Source of the DNA: Nanobdellota archaeon
GTDB lineage: Archaea > Nanobdellota > Nanobdellia > Parvarchaeales > Parvarchaeaceae
Assembly (NCBI GenBank): GCA_021800365.1
Contig: JAJYZA010000001.1
Span: forward strand, 83,377-147,376
Direction: 5' to 3'
Length of the DNA: 64,000 bases
Part shown: positions 21,001-30,178 of the stretch, one piece after another
How the letters are laid out: each line of letters begins with the position of its first letter
Position numbering within the stretch: position 1 is the stretch's first letter
Translations under genes and position numbers: made by a program
The notes under the pieces: generated by a model
Told to the model about the DNA's origin: nothing
Seen by the model: the letters and a program-made list of their open reading frames with translations, nothing else
The model's database searches: none

Positions 21001-24000
21001 GCTATTCCGTCACCATCAAGTGTAGTATACACGAGTTTCCCATTTGGCGAGGCCGCTACGCCATAGCTTGGAGGGGCGAAAAGGCTTCCCGAAGCAAGGT
21101 TTACGGTCTTTAGATATGTATCGGAAGTTGCATTTATTATCGATAGTTGCGATTCCGGCGTAAGGCTTGAATAAGTAACATAGACATATCTACCGTCAGG
21201 AGAAACGGCTATCGAATATGGATTAGCGTCGGGTAAATCTATAGTTTTAATGACCGCATCGGAAGAGATGTTTATAACTTCTAGTCCGTATCCGCTCGTA
21301 TTTGCAACATACAGGCTATTACCATTAGGAGATAACGCAATCCCTGCGGGTATACTGTTGGCAGGCAAGGAAATCGTACTCACCAACGTTATTGGATTTG
21401 TTGTACCGATTGAGAATACAAAAATGCCCTTCGGAGTCGCTGCGTATAAGAAATTACCATTATTAGAGATTGCTACTCCCCCATATGGATAAGCCCCGGT
21501 TTCTGGCGTGAGTGTAGTGACCATGTTCGTCGAGGTATTTATAACTGATATCCCTGTGCGCCCACTTACAAAGACCTGCTTGTCATTCGGTGCTACTGCT
21601 ATCCACGCAGGCGAATGTGCTACGTTAATGCTGGTCTCAACGTTATTAGTGCCATTCACAATAGACGTCGTATTTGAGAGGAAATTCGTAACATATGCAT
21701 TCGACGAAGGATAACCGATAGTGTAAGGCCATGTTCCCCCTCCTTCCGTGGAAAAGGCGATCTTATTCGAACCTTTGGAATTCTCCGAGGTACCATTATA
21801 TGTAGCTGTCCATGCAGTATTTAGCGGTAGACCCGACTCAATAAAAGTAGTTTCACAAATGGCCGGATAAGAGATGTATTCTGTAGATCCAGCAATTAAC
21901 CCGGTACCTCCATTTGGCGAAGGCCCGTAACTGCATCCACCTATGTTTATAGAAGAAACTTCGAAAGCGTAGTTTCCTGGAGGGGTTACTATAGTTATAG
22001 CACCTGAAGTAGACCAACCGGTATACACAACCGTTGGCTTATTCGGTCCAGTTTTATATACCATATCTACGCTCCAATTCGTGCCGGTCGGCAATCCGGT
22101 TTCTGCGAAAGTCGTGGTACAGTAAGTTTCAGTATATACGATTTCCTGCAGGCCCCCCGAGAATAAGTTGCCACTCGATGGCGCCGGTGTATATGTACAA
22201 CCGGCATATGTTACTGGATATGCCGTGAATGCATGGGAAGTTCCAGCTGGTAATATAAAGGAGATGGAAGAAGAAACGGACGATTTCGTAATGCCGTCAT
22301 ACGTAACTGTCCATGATACACCAGATGGTAATCCGGATTCCTGGAAGGTCGCCGCTGGATTGAAAGATAGGTATTTTCCAAAAGGTGCGTTGATTGTATA
22401 AACCGGCACGGGCACCATATTATAAGTCTTAGGAGAAACAAGCAGCGTATAACTGACATTCCATAGAGTCGGAAGATTGTAAGCAAGGTAATAACTTGAT
22501 GCCGTAGTAAATGTAGTGTTCCCCGGTGTCTGGAACATACAGTTCACTATATATCCATACAATTTGTTATTTATCGGATTGCACTCCTCGTCAGAACTTA
22601 TGTTGAGCTCAAACTGGCCGCTTCCCGCATATTTAGAAGTAAATACCCTCTGATTGCCATTTGAACATGTCGAGTCCAGGTTAAGAGCCGGCCCCGCAGT
22701 GTCATACAAGTTAACTGTAGGTGAGGACGTATTCCCTGTCTCGCTTACGCTATAGAATTGTATTGCGTGCAAACCCTGATTTAATGCGCCAAGAGATAGG
22801 AATATTCCATCTGAATAGCCTGTTGGGAGCTGCTGCCCTGAGCACAGTCCGCCTTCTCCGAGTGCAAATGCGTCGAAACTATTGTTTTCAAACACACCGC
22901 CAGGACAGTTCGCCGACGTGCCTCCCGTAAAGAAGCTCATCGCATAATCCAATATACTGCCATTCACGAAACCTGGGATGCCGTATACCTTGAAAAACGG
23001 GTTTTGCAGTAACAACATATTCAACATGTCATAAGGATACACCGAAGACTTGAACAAAGCTTCTGAAGGCAGATTAGATAATAAAAGGTTGGTCGGATAA
23101 AGTACGGTATTTAGCGTGTTAAACTCGTATTGGGACATCGATAACCCACTCATATACTGGTCTTTTACTATTGTCTGTTCGCCGCTTGGAGGGATGGAGA
23201 TGTTAGTTATCAACGTATTGTTTAATACACCAAGTCCTATTCCGATTCCGCTGTCATTAGCGTATTGTAGTGCATATGACGCATTTGAGGAGGTTGCTAC
23301 GCCGCTATGCTGTGCGATGCAGCCGTTGGCGACGGTCGGCGCTGTGTAACCTGGCTGTGAAAATGCATTACATCCAGTCGGAAGCGAACCCACTCCAGGA
23401 CCTGACGCCGATTTATATTGGGTATAAGAAGAGTATCCTGAATAACCAACTGTAGTACAAGCCGGCGTCGCAGACACGCTTCCGCTGAAACCAACTGGTT
23501 GAGGGTTTGGATTAGAACATGATTCTATTGTCCCTGAATATCCCGCAGGACAACTATAAGTCGAATAAAAGGTAGAGCCACTCGTTACACTAGAAAAAGT
23601 CGGCTGGGTCTGATTAAAAATATCCCTACCGGCTTCACAGCCGCCTACTTCGGGGAGATTCTTATGTGCGCTATCTAGGTAAGGTGTCCAAGTATCTCCA
23701 GATACAACATTTGAATGTATCGGATCTGAAACGTTTCCACAGAGAAAATTCGCTGTCGGCGCTGTCGGCTCCGCCTGGCTTCCAGACAACGTATTCCAAT
23801 TAAACGTAAGTGTCATTGTCTGTGATCGTATCGGTCCATTATAAGTGTCGCTGCATGAAGCGACTAAATCTGCTGAAAGTCCTGAGCCTAAATAATTCGA
23901 ACGTATGCTGGAGCTACAGTATCCAGCCGAGCTTCCACTGCCGCATGATAGCGTAAAGGTATGTCCTGTAGTGTTAGTCACACTACCACTACACATGAAT

Positions 24001-27000
24001 GAGGAGCTGCTTATCAAGATCGGATAATTTTGCGCCTCGTAAACTGGCATACTTGAAGTAGCTGTGCCGCTTGTGCTTGTTACATCTTTCTGCCCAGTCC
24101 AAGTGATATTTATTGCGCCATTTGTCTGCTCGCATGAGTAGGCGGAATTTATAATGCAACCTCCTTCGAGGTTTCCGTTGTTGTCACTTACAAGCGATTC
24201 TATTTTATCATAGCTGCCACCGGAGGGTGGAATCTGCTTATAGACTGCTGTACAGGTTGTATAATTGACTATTGAAGAATTGCCAGGGCAACTGCCTATC
24301 ATGGATCCCGCACTACTTGGATTGAAAATGGCGGCCACGTCCTGCGGCGTCCTATTTATTAGATTACTCTCTCCGGCATTATTTGGATTATAATTTTGCC
24401 AGGTCCCGTTTACCTGCAATTGTGGCCATGACAATACATAGTCATTGCCTTGCTTGATTGACGATGACGTTATTGCTGAAGTCAGCGCGCAATCACCGTA
24501 TATTGTGGAATTCAGTCCACCGGAACTAATGTTATAAACGCCAGGTCGGTACAACAAACCTATAGTTTCTCCACTCTGAGTAGTGTAGAGGTTATCGACA
24601 CCATTCAAAGATGATTCTGAAGTATACATCGGCTGGGGGCCGAGCATGCAATAAAATCCGGAGTTTATGTATGAAGATGGGACTGAAACTGTATTCGCTC
24701 CGCCTAGCGTGCCTGAGGAGTAGCCGTTGTTAGTGATACAACTATTTGATAAGCCATAAGGATCGTTTAGCGGTGTGGTGGTGGGGAGTGCCTGGCCTAC
24801 CTTTACCGTAGAATATCCACTGTAGCCTATAAATTTCGGTGGCGGAACGTAGGTAATCTGACCACTGTTTGTTTGCGCATATGAAAAATTAGATATGAGA
24901 TTGTTCTGTATGTTAAACGAAAGCGGTTCGCCTTGTGAAAATATGTAATCCGTTATTACAGGTGCGCCATTATAGAAGCAGAAAGCGCTGTCGACTGCCT
25001 GGGATGGGTTTGTTATCTGGTACAGTTTATTCGAATTGTAGCTGACTCCGCCAAATCCCGACTCTGGCCATATAACTTGCTGCGAAGCCGAGTACGAAAC
25101 ATCGAAACATTTGACTATTGGACCATCGACCGTCTGCGTTATCGTGCTTTGTTGTTCCGTTGACAGATTATTCACTAGCAACGTACCTACACCGGCTCCA
25201 GCGATAGAAAATGAATCGAGGCATGGTCCAGTAGAAGGCTTGCAATTTGCGAGTAAATTTGTAGAGTAGTTTTTAGCGCTTATGAAAACCGAATATTGCG
25301 TCGAAGATGTGTTAAGCCAAGAGTCTGAATAAGTTGCTGGAGAAGGCAGTTCTCCAGTGAATAGCGTATAATTTACCGAATTTCCGCCGTTTATATTGTT
25401 GAGTATAAATTCATAAGTACATTGGCCCGCGGAAGGCATTACTTGATATGGTACCTCCGCATAAGGATATGGCGACTGGCCTAAAAGTCTCAAGTCATAA
25501 CAAGATGAGCCGGGAGAAGCAATGGAGAAACTTACTGGTATCGATGATGGTAAAGCCGAGGTCGTATTTATCGATAGCGCATAAGCAGCAGAAGGATTAT
25601 CCGGAATAGCAGATGGTAATAAGACAAAGAAGCCGCCTGCGGGAGTGCTTATCGATACATTCCGCAATAAAGCCCCATTTAAGATTGCCTGCCCGTTGCT
25701 TTGTTCGATAAAAGACAAGCTATAATTACCTAAATTTTCTAACTTGCATCCCGAAAGCCCGAAACCCGGGTTACTGTAATTAAATTCGCCATTATCGACT
25801 ATAGCGTTTACAATATTACATCCGTTTGTAGAAGGTATGCTAGTAAGATTAACTTTCTGCGAATTCAATGGCACTCCATTGTCTGTTATGTATAATGTCC
25901 CCTTACTAAAGTTCTGCACGGCTACTCCTAAATTTATATCACCGCTACCTAGGTAGGCTGTCCCGATGCCTTGAGAAGTGAAAACGGCCCTGATCCCTGG
26001 GAACGTATTGCTTACTCTGCAGAATATGCTGCCATTCGGTGCACTGTATTCACCCGCCCCTTCCGAAGCAACGGCATTGTTTTTTATGCCGAATATATTA
26101 TTTACTACATCACAATTGAACGGGGTGTCATTTAAATAGTAAAGGTATATATTTGAGTTATCAAGTATCGTCGTTTTTGGCGCTGCACCGAAAACCAGAG
26201 TAAATCCCTTACTTATCTGCAAAGTTACATTTAAGTCCATAGTGTATGCAAGAGCCGTATTGAGTGGACAAATCTTGGTGTGGCAAGGCGGTCGAATGCG
26301 GATTTCCGTAGAATTTGATATATTGGAGGAGACCATAACGGCACCGTTGCTGCTTAGATCCCCGAGATTTAGCGTGGAGGTATTATACATCTGCGCATAG
26401 AAAGGCCCGTCGTGCGAATCAACAACTATGTATGAATTGTTAACATAGTCACTAGGCAGTGTTGCGGTTAGATTACTTAGACACGGCGCGTTTGAACTGT
26501 TAACTGTAACTATCTGCGAACCATTTGTTTGGAAAGGATAAGCACAGTTGCCATAAGCCGCTCCCTTGTAGTATAAGTAAAGATAAACTGTATCGTTAAT
26601 CAGTCTCGTGAAGTTATTAAGTGTATCTACACCTACAATCCTCATAATCGAACTATTGCCTATCATGTTATTAGCTATTAAAGTAAAACCGTAGGCCGAA
26701 GGCGATATAGCGACGGGAGTTATCGTCGGCGTAACTGAAAGCAGATTGTACACGCTAGATAAATTAGCAAATCCGGCAGGTTCGGTTCCTTTTCCAAAAT
26801 AAACGAAAGCCTCTTTTTGATACTGGCCAGAGGTCGCATTTATTACTGGGGTTTCTAGGCGCATAGAAACGGCAGCAGTAGGATATATGGCACCATTATC
26901 GTAATTAAGCGTCGTCTGGTCTGCGTAAGGAGAGAAAAGTAGCCCTCTCCATCTATTTATTATTACATTTGTTACTTGGTTATTCTGCGTGAATGAATTC

Positions 27001-30000
27001 TGTACTGCATAATTGAGGTTCGGGGCAGATACTGCTTGAGTACTCCAGAAAACACTGAAATCCTGTATATTCTCCTGTGAAGCAAAGCAGGAAATTGTTG
27101 AGCCATTCAACTGTGCCGGACTCGACAAATCGTAGTTTCCTGTGCCATTTTGCATCGATACTTTCGCTGAGATGTTGGAAATCAATACCGACTGATTTGC
27201 ACTTGCTGCACCTACGAAAACATTAAGAGAATCTGAGTATATCGATATTCCGCTGAAGGGTTTCTTACTAAAATTAGCGGTATAGGAAACGAGATACTGC
27301 CAAGGCGGAGAAGTATAACTAGATGATGGGTCTATAAACTCGTTATTATGTGATAGAATATCCGCTTGGTTTTTAAGCTCATATCCCTGTGGAGGCCATT
27401 GAGGCGTCAACGGGCTTATTGAACTTACCAATCCGGAGGAAACTAGAGGATCTACTGTCATACCACCGGAGAGGTACGCTGATGGACTACTACCTGGTGA
27501 TTCCCATGATACGTTTAAGGCATTACCGAAATACACGCTTACGTTGACTTTACCGGCAAGCAGCGTCTTAAATACGGCCATCGGTATCTCTACAGTGAAG
27601 GTAGCGGTGCCATTCGGGACTATGAGTGGCATACTAGAACTGCCTGAACTAGTATGGACTAAGAATGTATTTGACGCCCTTATGACGTTTGGATATTGCA
27701 ATGAATTCGGCATATACATCCAAAATCCAAGTAAAGAATTATTAAAAGGCCCTGCTTCATAAGATTGTGACTGAGCAAATAACGCTTGAATTGGTACTGG
27801 GTTCAGAGGGTAGCCATTTTTATAAACGAACATATCTGTCTGTAGCTGACTATTATATCTTATCTCGATTATACCTGTAGTTTCCTGCTGCATTTGCGTA
27901 AGGAAATTTTCATACAGTCCATAGTTATTTGTTTGCAAATTTCCATTAGAAGAATGAAACATTTGACTGACGTTGGTATCATTAAATAATATGACTAAGT
28001 AAGGCCTAGTCATATTTGTGTTGCCAACATTCTTTACTGTTACAACTAACGGTACTGAAGAGTCATTTGAATTAAAAACTGGGCAGGAGCTAGACAAATT
28101 CTGTAAAAACTCAGTAGAACCTGCATATGGGGCTGAAAGGTTCTTCTGTCCCGAGAAGTCTCCACAAAAATTACCTGCATTATTTGCTAAATACAAAGAC
28201 GTTATCCAAGCGTCTGTAACGTTTTTAGGCGCTATCCCGTTTGCGGTGCATACTGGCTGAGAGAATATTCCGTCTTGGAAGTTCATATAAGAATTATACT
28301 GCAGACTATTAAAATTGGCTGAGGTCCTGAAACAGTTTGTATTATTGAAGAAGGCGTTGCATTCACCTATGGCAGTAAGATAATTCTCTGCAGCGATTGG
28401 AGGTATTATTCTTGTATAGCTCGGGGAAGTATAAACTCCAGTTGAAGTATCAAAGTTTTCGCCATAGAAGCAAAAACTATTTAGTTCTCCCTGGGTAAAG
28501 TTATTCAGTGGATCCTGAGTATTATATCCTGGTGCATATGGCTGATCATCTAACACATTTTGAAACGCTGAGCTCCAGTACCGCTCATATGATACTGGGT
28601 CTATTGAGGATCTGTTTTCAAACGTACAAAATGGTAATACATTACCAGGTGAATTTGCAGTCTGTCCTGTCCAATTACAGAAAGGAAATACCGCGGCTGT
28701 TCTGAAGAAAGCCTGTATCTGTACGTTACTGGTTAAACCCGTGGTCAACGTAGGATAATAGGCGGATTGGAGATTGGGCAGAGTGTAGGTATTTATATGC
28801 GTAGATGTCAATCCAGGTTGACTAAGGAATGACTCCCAACTAGATTGGGATGCTAAATTACTTATACTAGAAAGAGATAGATTACTCTCATATAAATTTA
28901 CAATTGTATTAGAGCCGGCGTCAAAATAATTTTCACTAAGCGGTGTGTTGAAGAAACCTGAGACGTTAATGTAAGCCGTATCTCCCGGATTGCCTGATGG
29001 AAATTGCGCATAATTCAAAGTAGGGGAGTTATAATTAAATGTTGAAAAAATATTATCCAACCAGAATAGGAGCAAAGGATTATTATTTCCTCCCGGCCAA
29101 AATGCCTGACCAAAATCATAGTAAACGCTAAAGCCAATTCCACCCTGTGCTGCTAAACCGACGGATGGAACGAAGCCGCTTACTGACAATATGGCTGGAA
29201 TCGGCGCAAGAGAAGTTACAACACCCAGATAAGGATAGCCTGAAAGATAATTATTTGGAAAAGTCGACCCACACGAAATCGCAGGAACTATCATCGTAGA
29301 ATGGGATGGAACCGCAGGCCCGGCACCTCCAGTGCCTTGTACGGAAAAAGAACTGTTTACAGCGTAGTAATATCCAGAAGAACCGTATTGGTATATGTCA
29401 CTTTTACTCCAATTAATAAAATTTGGATAATAAGGGCTATTTGAATTTGGATATGGGTTATTTGCTACACCTATCCCAGGTATGCTTATTGGACCGCTGG
29501 TCGTCGGAAGACAATAATTAGGGTCATTTACACTTGTAGGATAAGGGATCCATGCAGAAGCTAAATTTGGGTACTCGGGATGCAGTGAGCCAATACCGCT
29601 ATTGCCCTCTCCTGTGCAGGTTAAAGCACCCGAAAGACCATCGTATTGTCCGGCATTATTCTGAGGAAAACCAAAGTAGCCATAGAAACTGTTGTAGGAA
29701 TAAGTAGCACTGTTGAGATTTACTGTTACCCAGTATGGAAAGCATATGCTGCCGACGCAGATCTGCTTGCTTGCTGTCACCGAATAAGAGGTCGGCGCAT
29801 TACAAGTATAGCCACCTTGGCTACTTGTAACTGAACCTGGCAAAAATTTCTCGTTGAACCAATAATTGCTTTGGAATCCGTTTGGATTAAAGGCTTCTGA
29901 AGAGGTTATGGCGCTGCTGACAGACGGAGCTAGTACATCGGCAGAGCTATTGCCAGTGCCTATGTTATTCTTAGCAAACGCATGGGAAGTACCAACTGCA

Positions 30001-30107
30001 TGATATGATACAAGCGAATTTCCACCGATTATATAATTTAGCCTTATGCCTGCGACAATAAATAAAATCACTATAGATAATGCTAAAATCGCATTGAGTT
30101 TATTCAT
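18057..30107 (-). CDS. Giant secreted surface protein (4016 aa) with ESGLP-type repeats and beta-propeller-like blocks
   Basis: Uninterrupted 12-kb ORF; N-terminal hydrophobic signal/anchor; Ser/Asn/Thr-rich; repeated ESGLPxGxxWxVTYxG and AVSPDGxxVYV motifs. Confidence 0.92.
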   Translation of the reverse strand: MNKLNAILALSIVILFIVAGIRLNYIIGGNSLVSYHAVGTSHAFAKNNIGTGNSSADVLAPSVSSAITSSEAFNPNGFQSNYWFNEKFLPGSVTSSQGGYTCNAPTSYSVTASKQICVGSICFPYWVTVNLNSATYSYNSFYGYFGFPQNNAGQYDGLSGALTCTGEGNSGIGSLHPEYPNLASAWIPYPTSVNDPNYCLPTTSGPISIPGIGVANNPYPNSNSPYYPNFINWSKSDIYQYGSSGYYYAVNSSFSVQGTGGAGPAVPSHSTMIVPAISCGSTFPNNYLSGYPYLGVVTSLAPIPAILSVSGFVPSVGLAAQGGIGFSVYYDFGQAFWPGGNNNPLLLFWLDNIFSTFNYNSPTLNYAQFPSGNPGDTAYINVSGFFNTPLSENYFDAGSNTIVNLYESNLSLSSISNLASQSSWESFLSQPGLTSTHINTYTLPNLQSAYYPTLTTGLTSNVQIQAFFRTAAVFPFCNWTGQTANSPGNVLPFCTFENRSSIDPVSYERYWSSAFQNVLDDQPYAPGYNTQDPLNNFTQGELNSFCFYGENFDTSTGVYTSPSYTRIIPPIAAENYLTAIGECNAFFNNTNCFRTSANFNSLQYNSYMNFQDGIFSQPVCTANGIAPKNVTDAWITSLYLANNAGNFCGDFSGQKNLSAPYAGSTEFLQNLSSSCPVFNSNDSSVPLVVTVKNVGNTNMTRPYLVILFNDTNVSQMFHSSNGNLQTNNYGLYENFLTQMQQETTGIIEIRYNSQLQTDMFVYKNGYPLNPVPIQALFAQSQSYEAGPFNNSLLGFWMYMPNSLQYPNVIRASNTFLVHTSSGSSSMPLIVPNGTATFTVEIPMAVFKTLLAGKVNVSVYFGNALNVSWESPGSSPSAYLSGGMTVDPLVSSGLVSSISPLTPQWPPQGYELKNQADILSHNNEFIDPSSSYTSPPWQYLVSYTANFSKKPFSGISIYSDSLNVFVGAASANQSVLISNISAKVSMQNGTGNYDLSSPAQLNGSTISCFASQENIQDFSVFWSTQAVSAPNLNYAVQNSFTQNNQVTNVIINRWRGLLFSPYADQTTLNYDNGAIYPTAAVSMRLETPVINATSGQYQKEAFVYFGKGTEPAGFANLSSVYNLLSVTPTITPVAISPSAYGFTLIANNMIGNSSIMRIVGVDTLNNFTRLINDTVYLYLYYKGAAYGNCAYPFQTNGSQIVTVNSSNAPCLSNLTATLPSDYVNNSYIVVDSHDGPFYAQMYNTSTLNLGDLSSNGAVMVSSNISNSTEIRIRPPCHTKICPLNTALAYTMDLNVTLQISKGFTLVFGAAPKTTILDNSNIYLYYLNDTPFNCDVVNNIFGIKNNAVASEGAGEYSAPNGSIFCRVSNTFPGIRAVFTSQGIGTAYLGSGDINLGVAVQNFSKGTLYITDNGVPLNSQKVNLTSIPSTNGCNIVNAIVDNGEFNYSNPGFGLSGCKLENLGNYSLSFIEQSNGQAILNGALLRNVSISTPAGGFFVLLPSAIPDNPSAAYALSINTTSALPSSIPVSFSIASPGSSCYDLRLLGQSPYPYAEVPYQVMPSAGQCTYEFILNNINGGNSVNYTLFTGELPSPATYSDSWLNTSSTQYSVFISAKNYSTNLLANCKPSTGPCLDSFSIAGAGVGTLLVNNLSTEQQSTITQTVDGPIVKCFDVSYSASQQVIWPESGFGGVSYNSNKLYQITNPSQAVDSAFCFYNGAPVITDYIFSQGEPLSFNIQNNLISNFSYAQTNSGQITYVPPPKFIGYSGYSTVKVGQALPTTTPLNDPYGLSNSCITNNGYSSGTLGGANTVSVPSSYINSGFYCMLGPQPMYTSESSLNGVDNLYTTQSGETIGLLYRPGVYNISSGGLNSTIYGDCALTSAITSSSIKQGNDYVLSWPQLQVNGTWQNYNPNNAGESNLINRTPQDVAAIFNPSSAGSMIGSCPGNSSIVNYTTCTAVYKQIPPSGGSYDKIESLVSDNNGNLEGGCIINSAYSCEQTNGAINITWTGQKDVTSTSGTATSSMPVYEAQNYPILISSSSFMCSGSVTNTTGHTFTLSCGSGSSAGYCSSSIRSNYLGSGLSADLVASCSDTYNGPIRSQTMTLTFNWNTLSGSQAEPTAPTANFLCGNVSDPIHSNVVSGDTWTPYLDSAHKNLPEVGGCEAGRDIFNQTQPTFSSVTSGSTFYSTYSCPAGYSGTIESCSNPNPQPVGFSGSVSATPACTTVGYSGYSSYTQYKSASGPGVGSLPTGCNAFSQPGYTAPTVANGCIAQHSGVATSSNASYALQYANDSGIGIGLGVLNNTLITNISIPPSGEQTIVKDQYMSGLSMSQYEFNTLNTVLYPTNLLLSNLPSEALFKSSVYPYDMLNMLLLQNPFFKVYGIPGFVNGSILDYAMSFFTGGTSANCPGGVFENNSFDAFALGEGGLCSGQQLPTGYSDGIFLSLGALNQGLHAIQFYSVSETGNTSSPTVNLYDTAGPALNLDSTCSNGNQRVFTSKYAGSGQFELNISSDEECNPINNKLYGYIVNCMFQTPGNTTFTTASSYYLAYNLPTLWNVSYTLLVSPKTYNMVPVPVYTINAPFGKYLSFNPAATFQESGLPSGVSWTVTYDGITKSSVSSSISFILPAGTSHAFTAYPVTYAGCTYTPAPSSGNLFSGGLQEIVYTETYCTTTFAETGLPTGTNWSVDMVYKTGPNKPTVVYTGWSTSGAITIVTPPGNYAFEVSSINIGGCSYGPSPNGGTGLIAGSTEYISYPAICETTFIESGLPLNTAWTATYNGTSENSKGSNKIAFSTEGGGTWPYTIGYPSSNAYVTNFLSNTTSIVNGTNNVETSINVAHSPAWIAVAPNDKQVFVSGRTGISVINTSTNMVTTLTPETGAYPYGGVAISNNGNFLYAATPKGIFVFSIGTTNPITLVSTISLPANSIPAGIALSPNGNSLYVANTSGYGLEVINISSDAVIKTIDLPDANPYSIAVSPDGRYVYVTYSSLTPESQLSIINATSDTYLKTVNLASGSLFAPPSYGVAASPNGKLVYTTLDGDGIAIVNASSYKLINIIGQGNPFGIAVSADGNLLYVTRYNGGSLQILNATSYQSIANLTTGAQASAVALSLPLSSITINGCKYTVIPAAGYLPTGNTLQVNYSVVNCATTFTESSLPPGFKWSVTFDGITGSNSTNSPITLVTQNGTFVASASVDGLTCTAKKTVSTGSYNYNDVAINSWSCITTFTELPIDTGQNFPLGTWWTNYEGTNSTLINYNAISFSTPASPSSQQFSIGYALATSASTDYLPCLYNPSNSSGKIYPGSSLSITYAFSGNCQFTFYESGLPSGAYWDVYLTAVPGIYSMSTGISTHKLTLNTTGYLWGATESGELPRHGIAVSPDGLFTYTINSSSSTLIQAYTATGKVVRTYALPSNPNGVTITPDGKYAYVSAPLTNIITEINLTTESEVVNITFPPLVEFSNGNSYQTRLVATSADTYSDACVYALFDAIVSSSVSYLGLETLCNRAPESQYPINLGTISNTYSVEDLAVSPKLSDQTSQYVSVIGTGNQLSIVNVTAYLSGKSSYITDITLPLGQSGYTTSIAESPTGNKLYVGGSDNFSIIDLSTYQIKTLPLYSVYSLAPSSDGKLLYANGQLLYAINTSSDSVVYTLINNADLSDIAAAAQNNNYVYVTAPLDVAQMTIHLHTNAQAGNFDAPLGTVYTFSVPTTYVNGACAYNPTPNSGKITIGEGSETISYTAGSCYTEFEESGLPGGYNWTVTYDGNTVSSSKAGGNIQIPSPPGDYSATATIDGLSCSAYVSSVQAGSTYTFNNGDWSCTTQFSFSDSGITNNAGTGPGQYTKWYVTYSSANNSAPTVAPPRGSNSITEVTHAGVFSAVAHIENYACDSLPGSNGNSVIAGTTVTFGHWGCNTTITATYSVNGGNQYPFAISGDTWGFEWYGDGQKCVVYSPYTSEVQVDSFYGQSFNCGEVAQSSIISGEDNGPGSYLFSAANDQAGDCTTPSNYVNIYLTAGGTINLPYSCTTTPP
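19100..20020 (-). repeat. YVTN-like beta-propeller blades, block 2
   Basis: IAVSPDGLFTYTIN, VTITPDGKYAYVSA, IAESPTGNKLYVGG, LAPSSDGKLLYANG. Confidence 0.75.
20800..21620 (-). repeat. YVTN-like beta-propeller blades, block 1
   Basis: Repeated AxSPxGxxxYVxxxxxxxLxIIN: IAVAPNDKQVFVSG, VAISNNGNFLYAAT, IALSPNGNSLYVAN, IAVSPDGRYVYVTY, VAASPNGKLVYTTL, IAVSADGNLLYVTR. Confidence 0.8.
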
Positions 30108-30178
30108 GTCTTCCCCCGAACGCTATCTGTGCAAGCAGCGATAGCGGCTTACTTGTAAAGCTATGCGTATTTTCCATA

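Larger units (their letters stand above)
18600..22360 (-). repeat. Divergent protein-level tandem domains: 'C-x-T-x-F-x-E-S-G-L-P...W-x-V-x-Y-x-G...G-C-x-Y-x-P-x-P-x-x-G' units
   Basis: Seen in translation: FQESGLPSGVSWTVTYDG, FAETGLPTGTNWSVDM, FIESGLPLNTAWTATYNG, FTESSLPPGFKWSVTFDG, FYESGLPSGAYWDVYL, FEESGLPGGYNWTVTYDG. Confidence 0.85.

Noticed and set aside
18600-22360. Possible DNA-level tandem repeat or CRISPR-like array
   Set aside because: Periodicity is at the diverged protein-domain level, with no conserved nucleotide repeats and spacers.
18057-30107. Many 60-90 aa plus-strand ORFs and minus-frame alternates across the giant gene
   Set aside because: Expected shadow ORFs of a long Ser/Asn-rich coding sequence.
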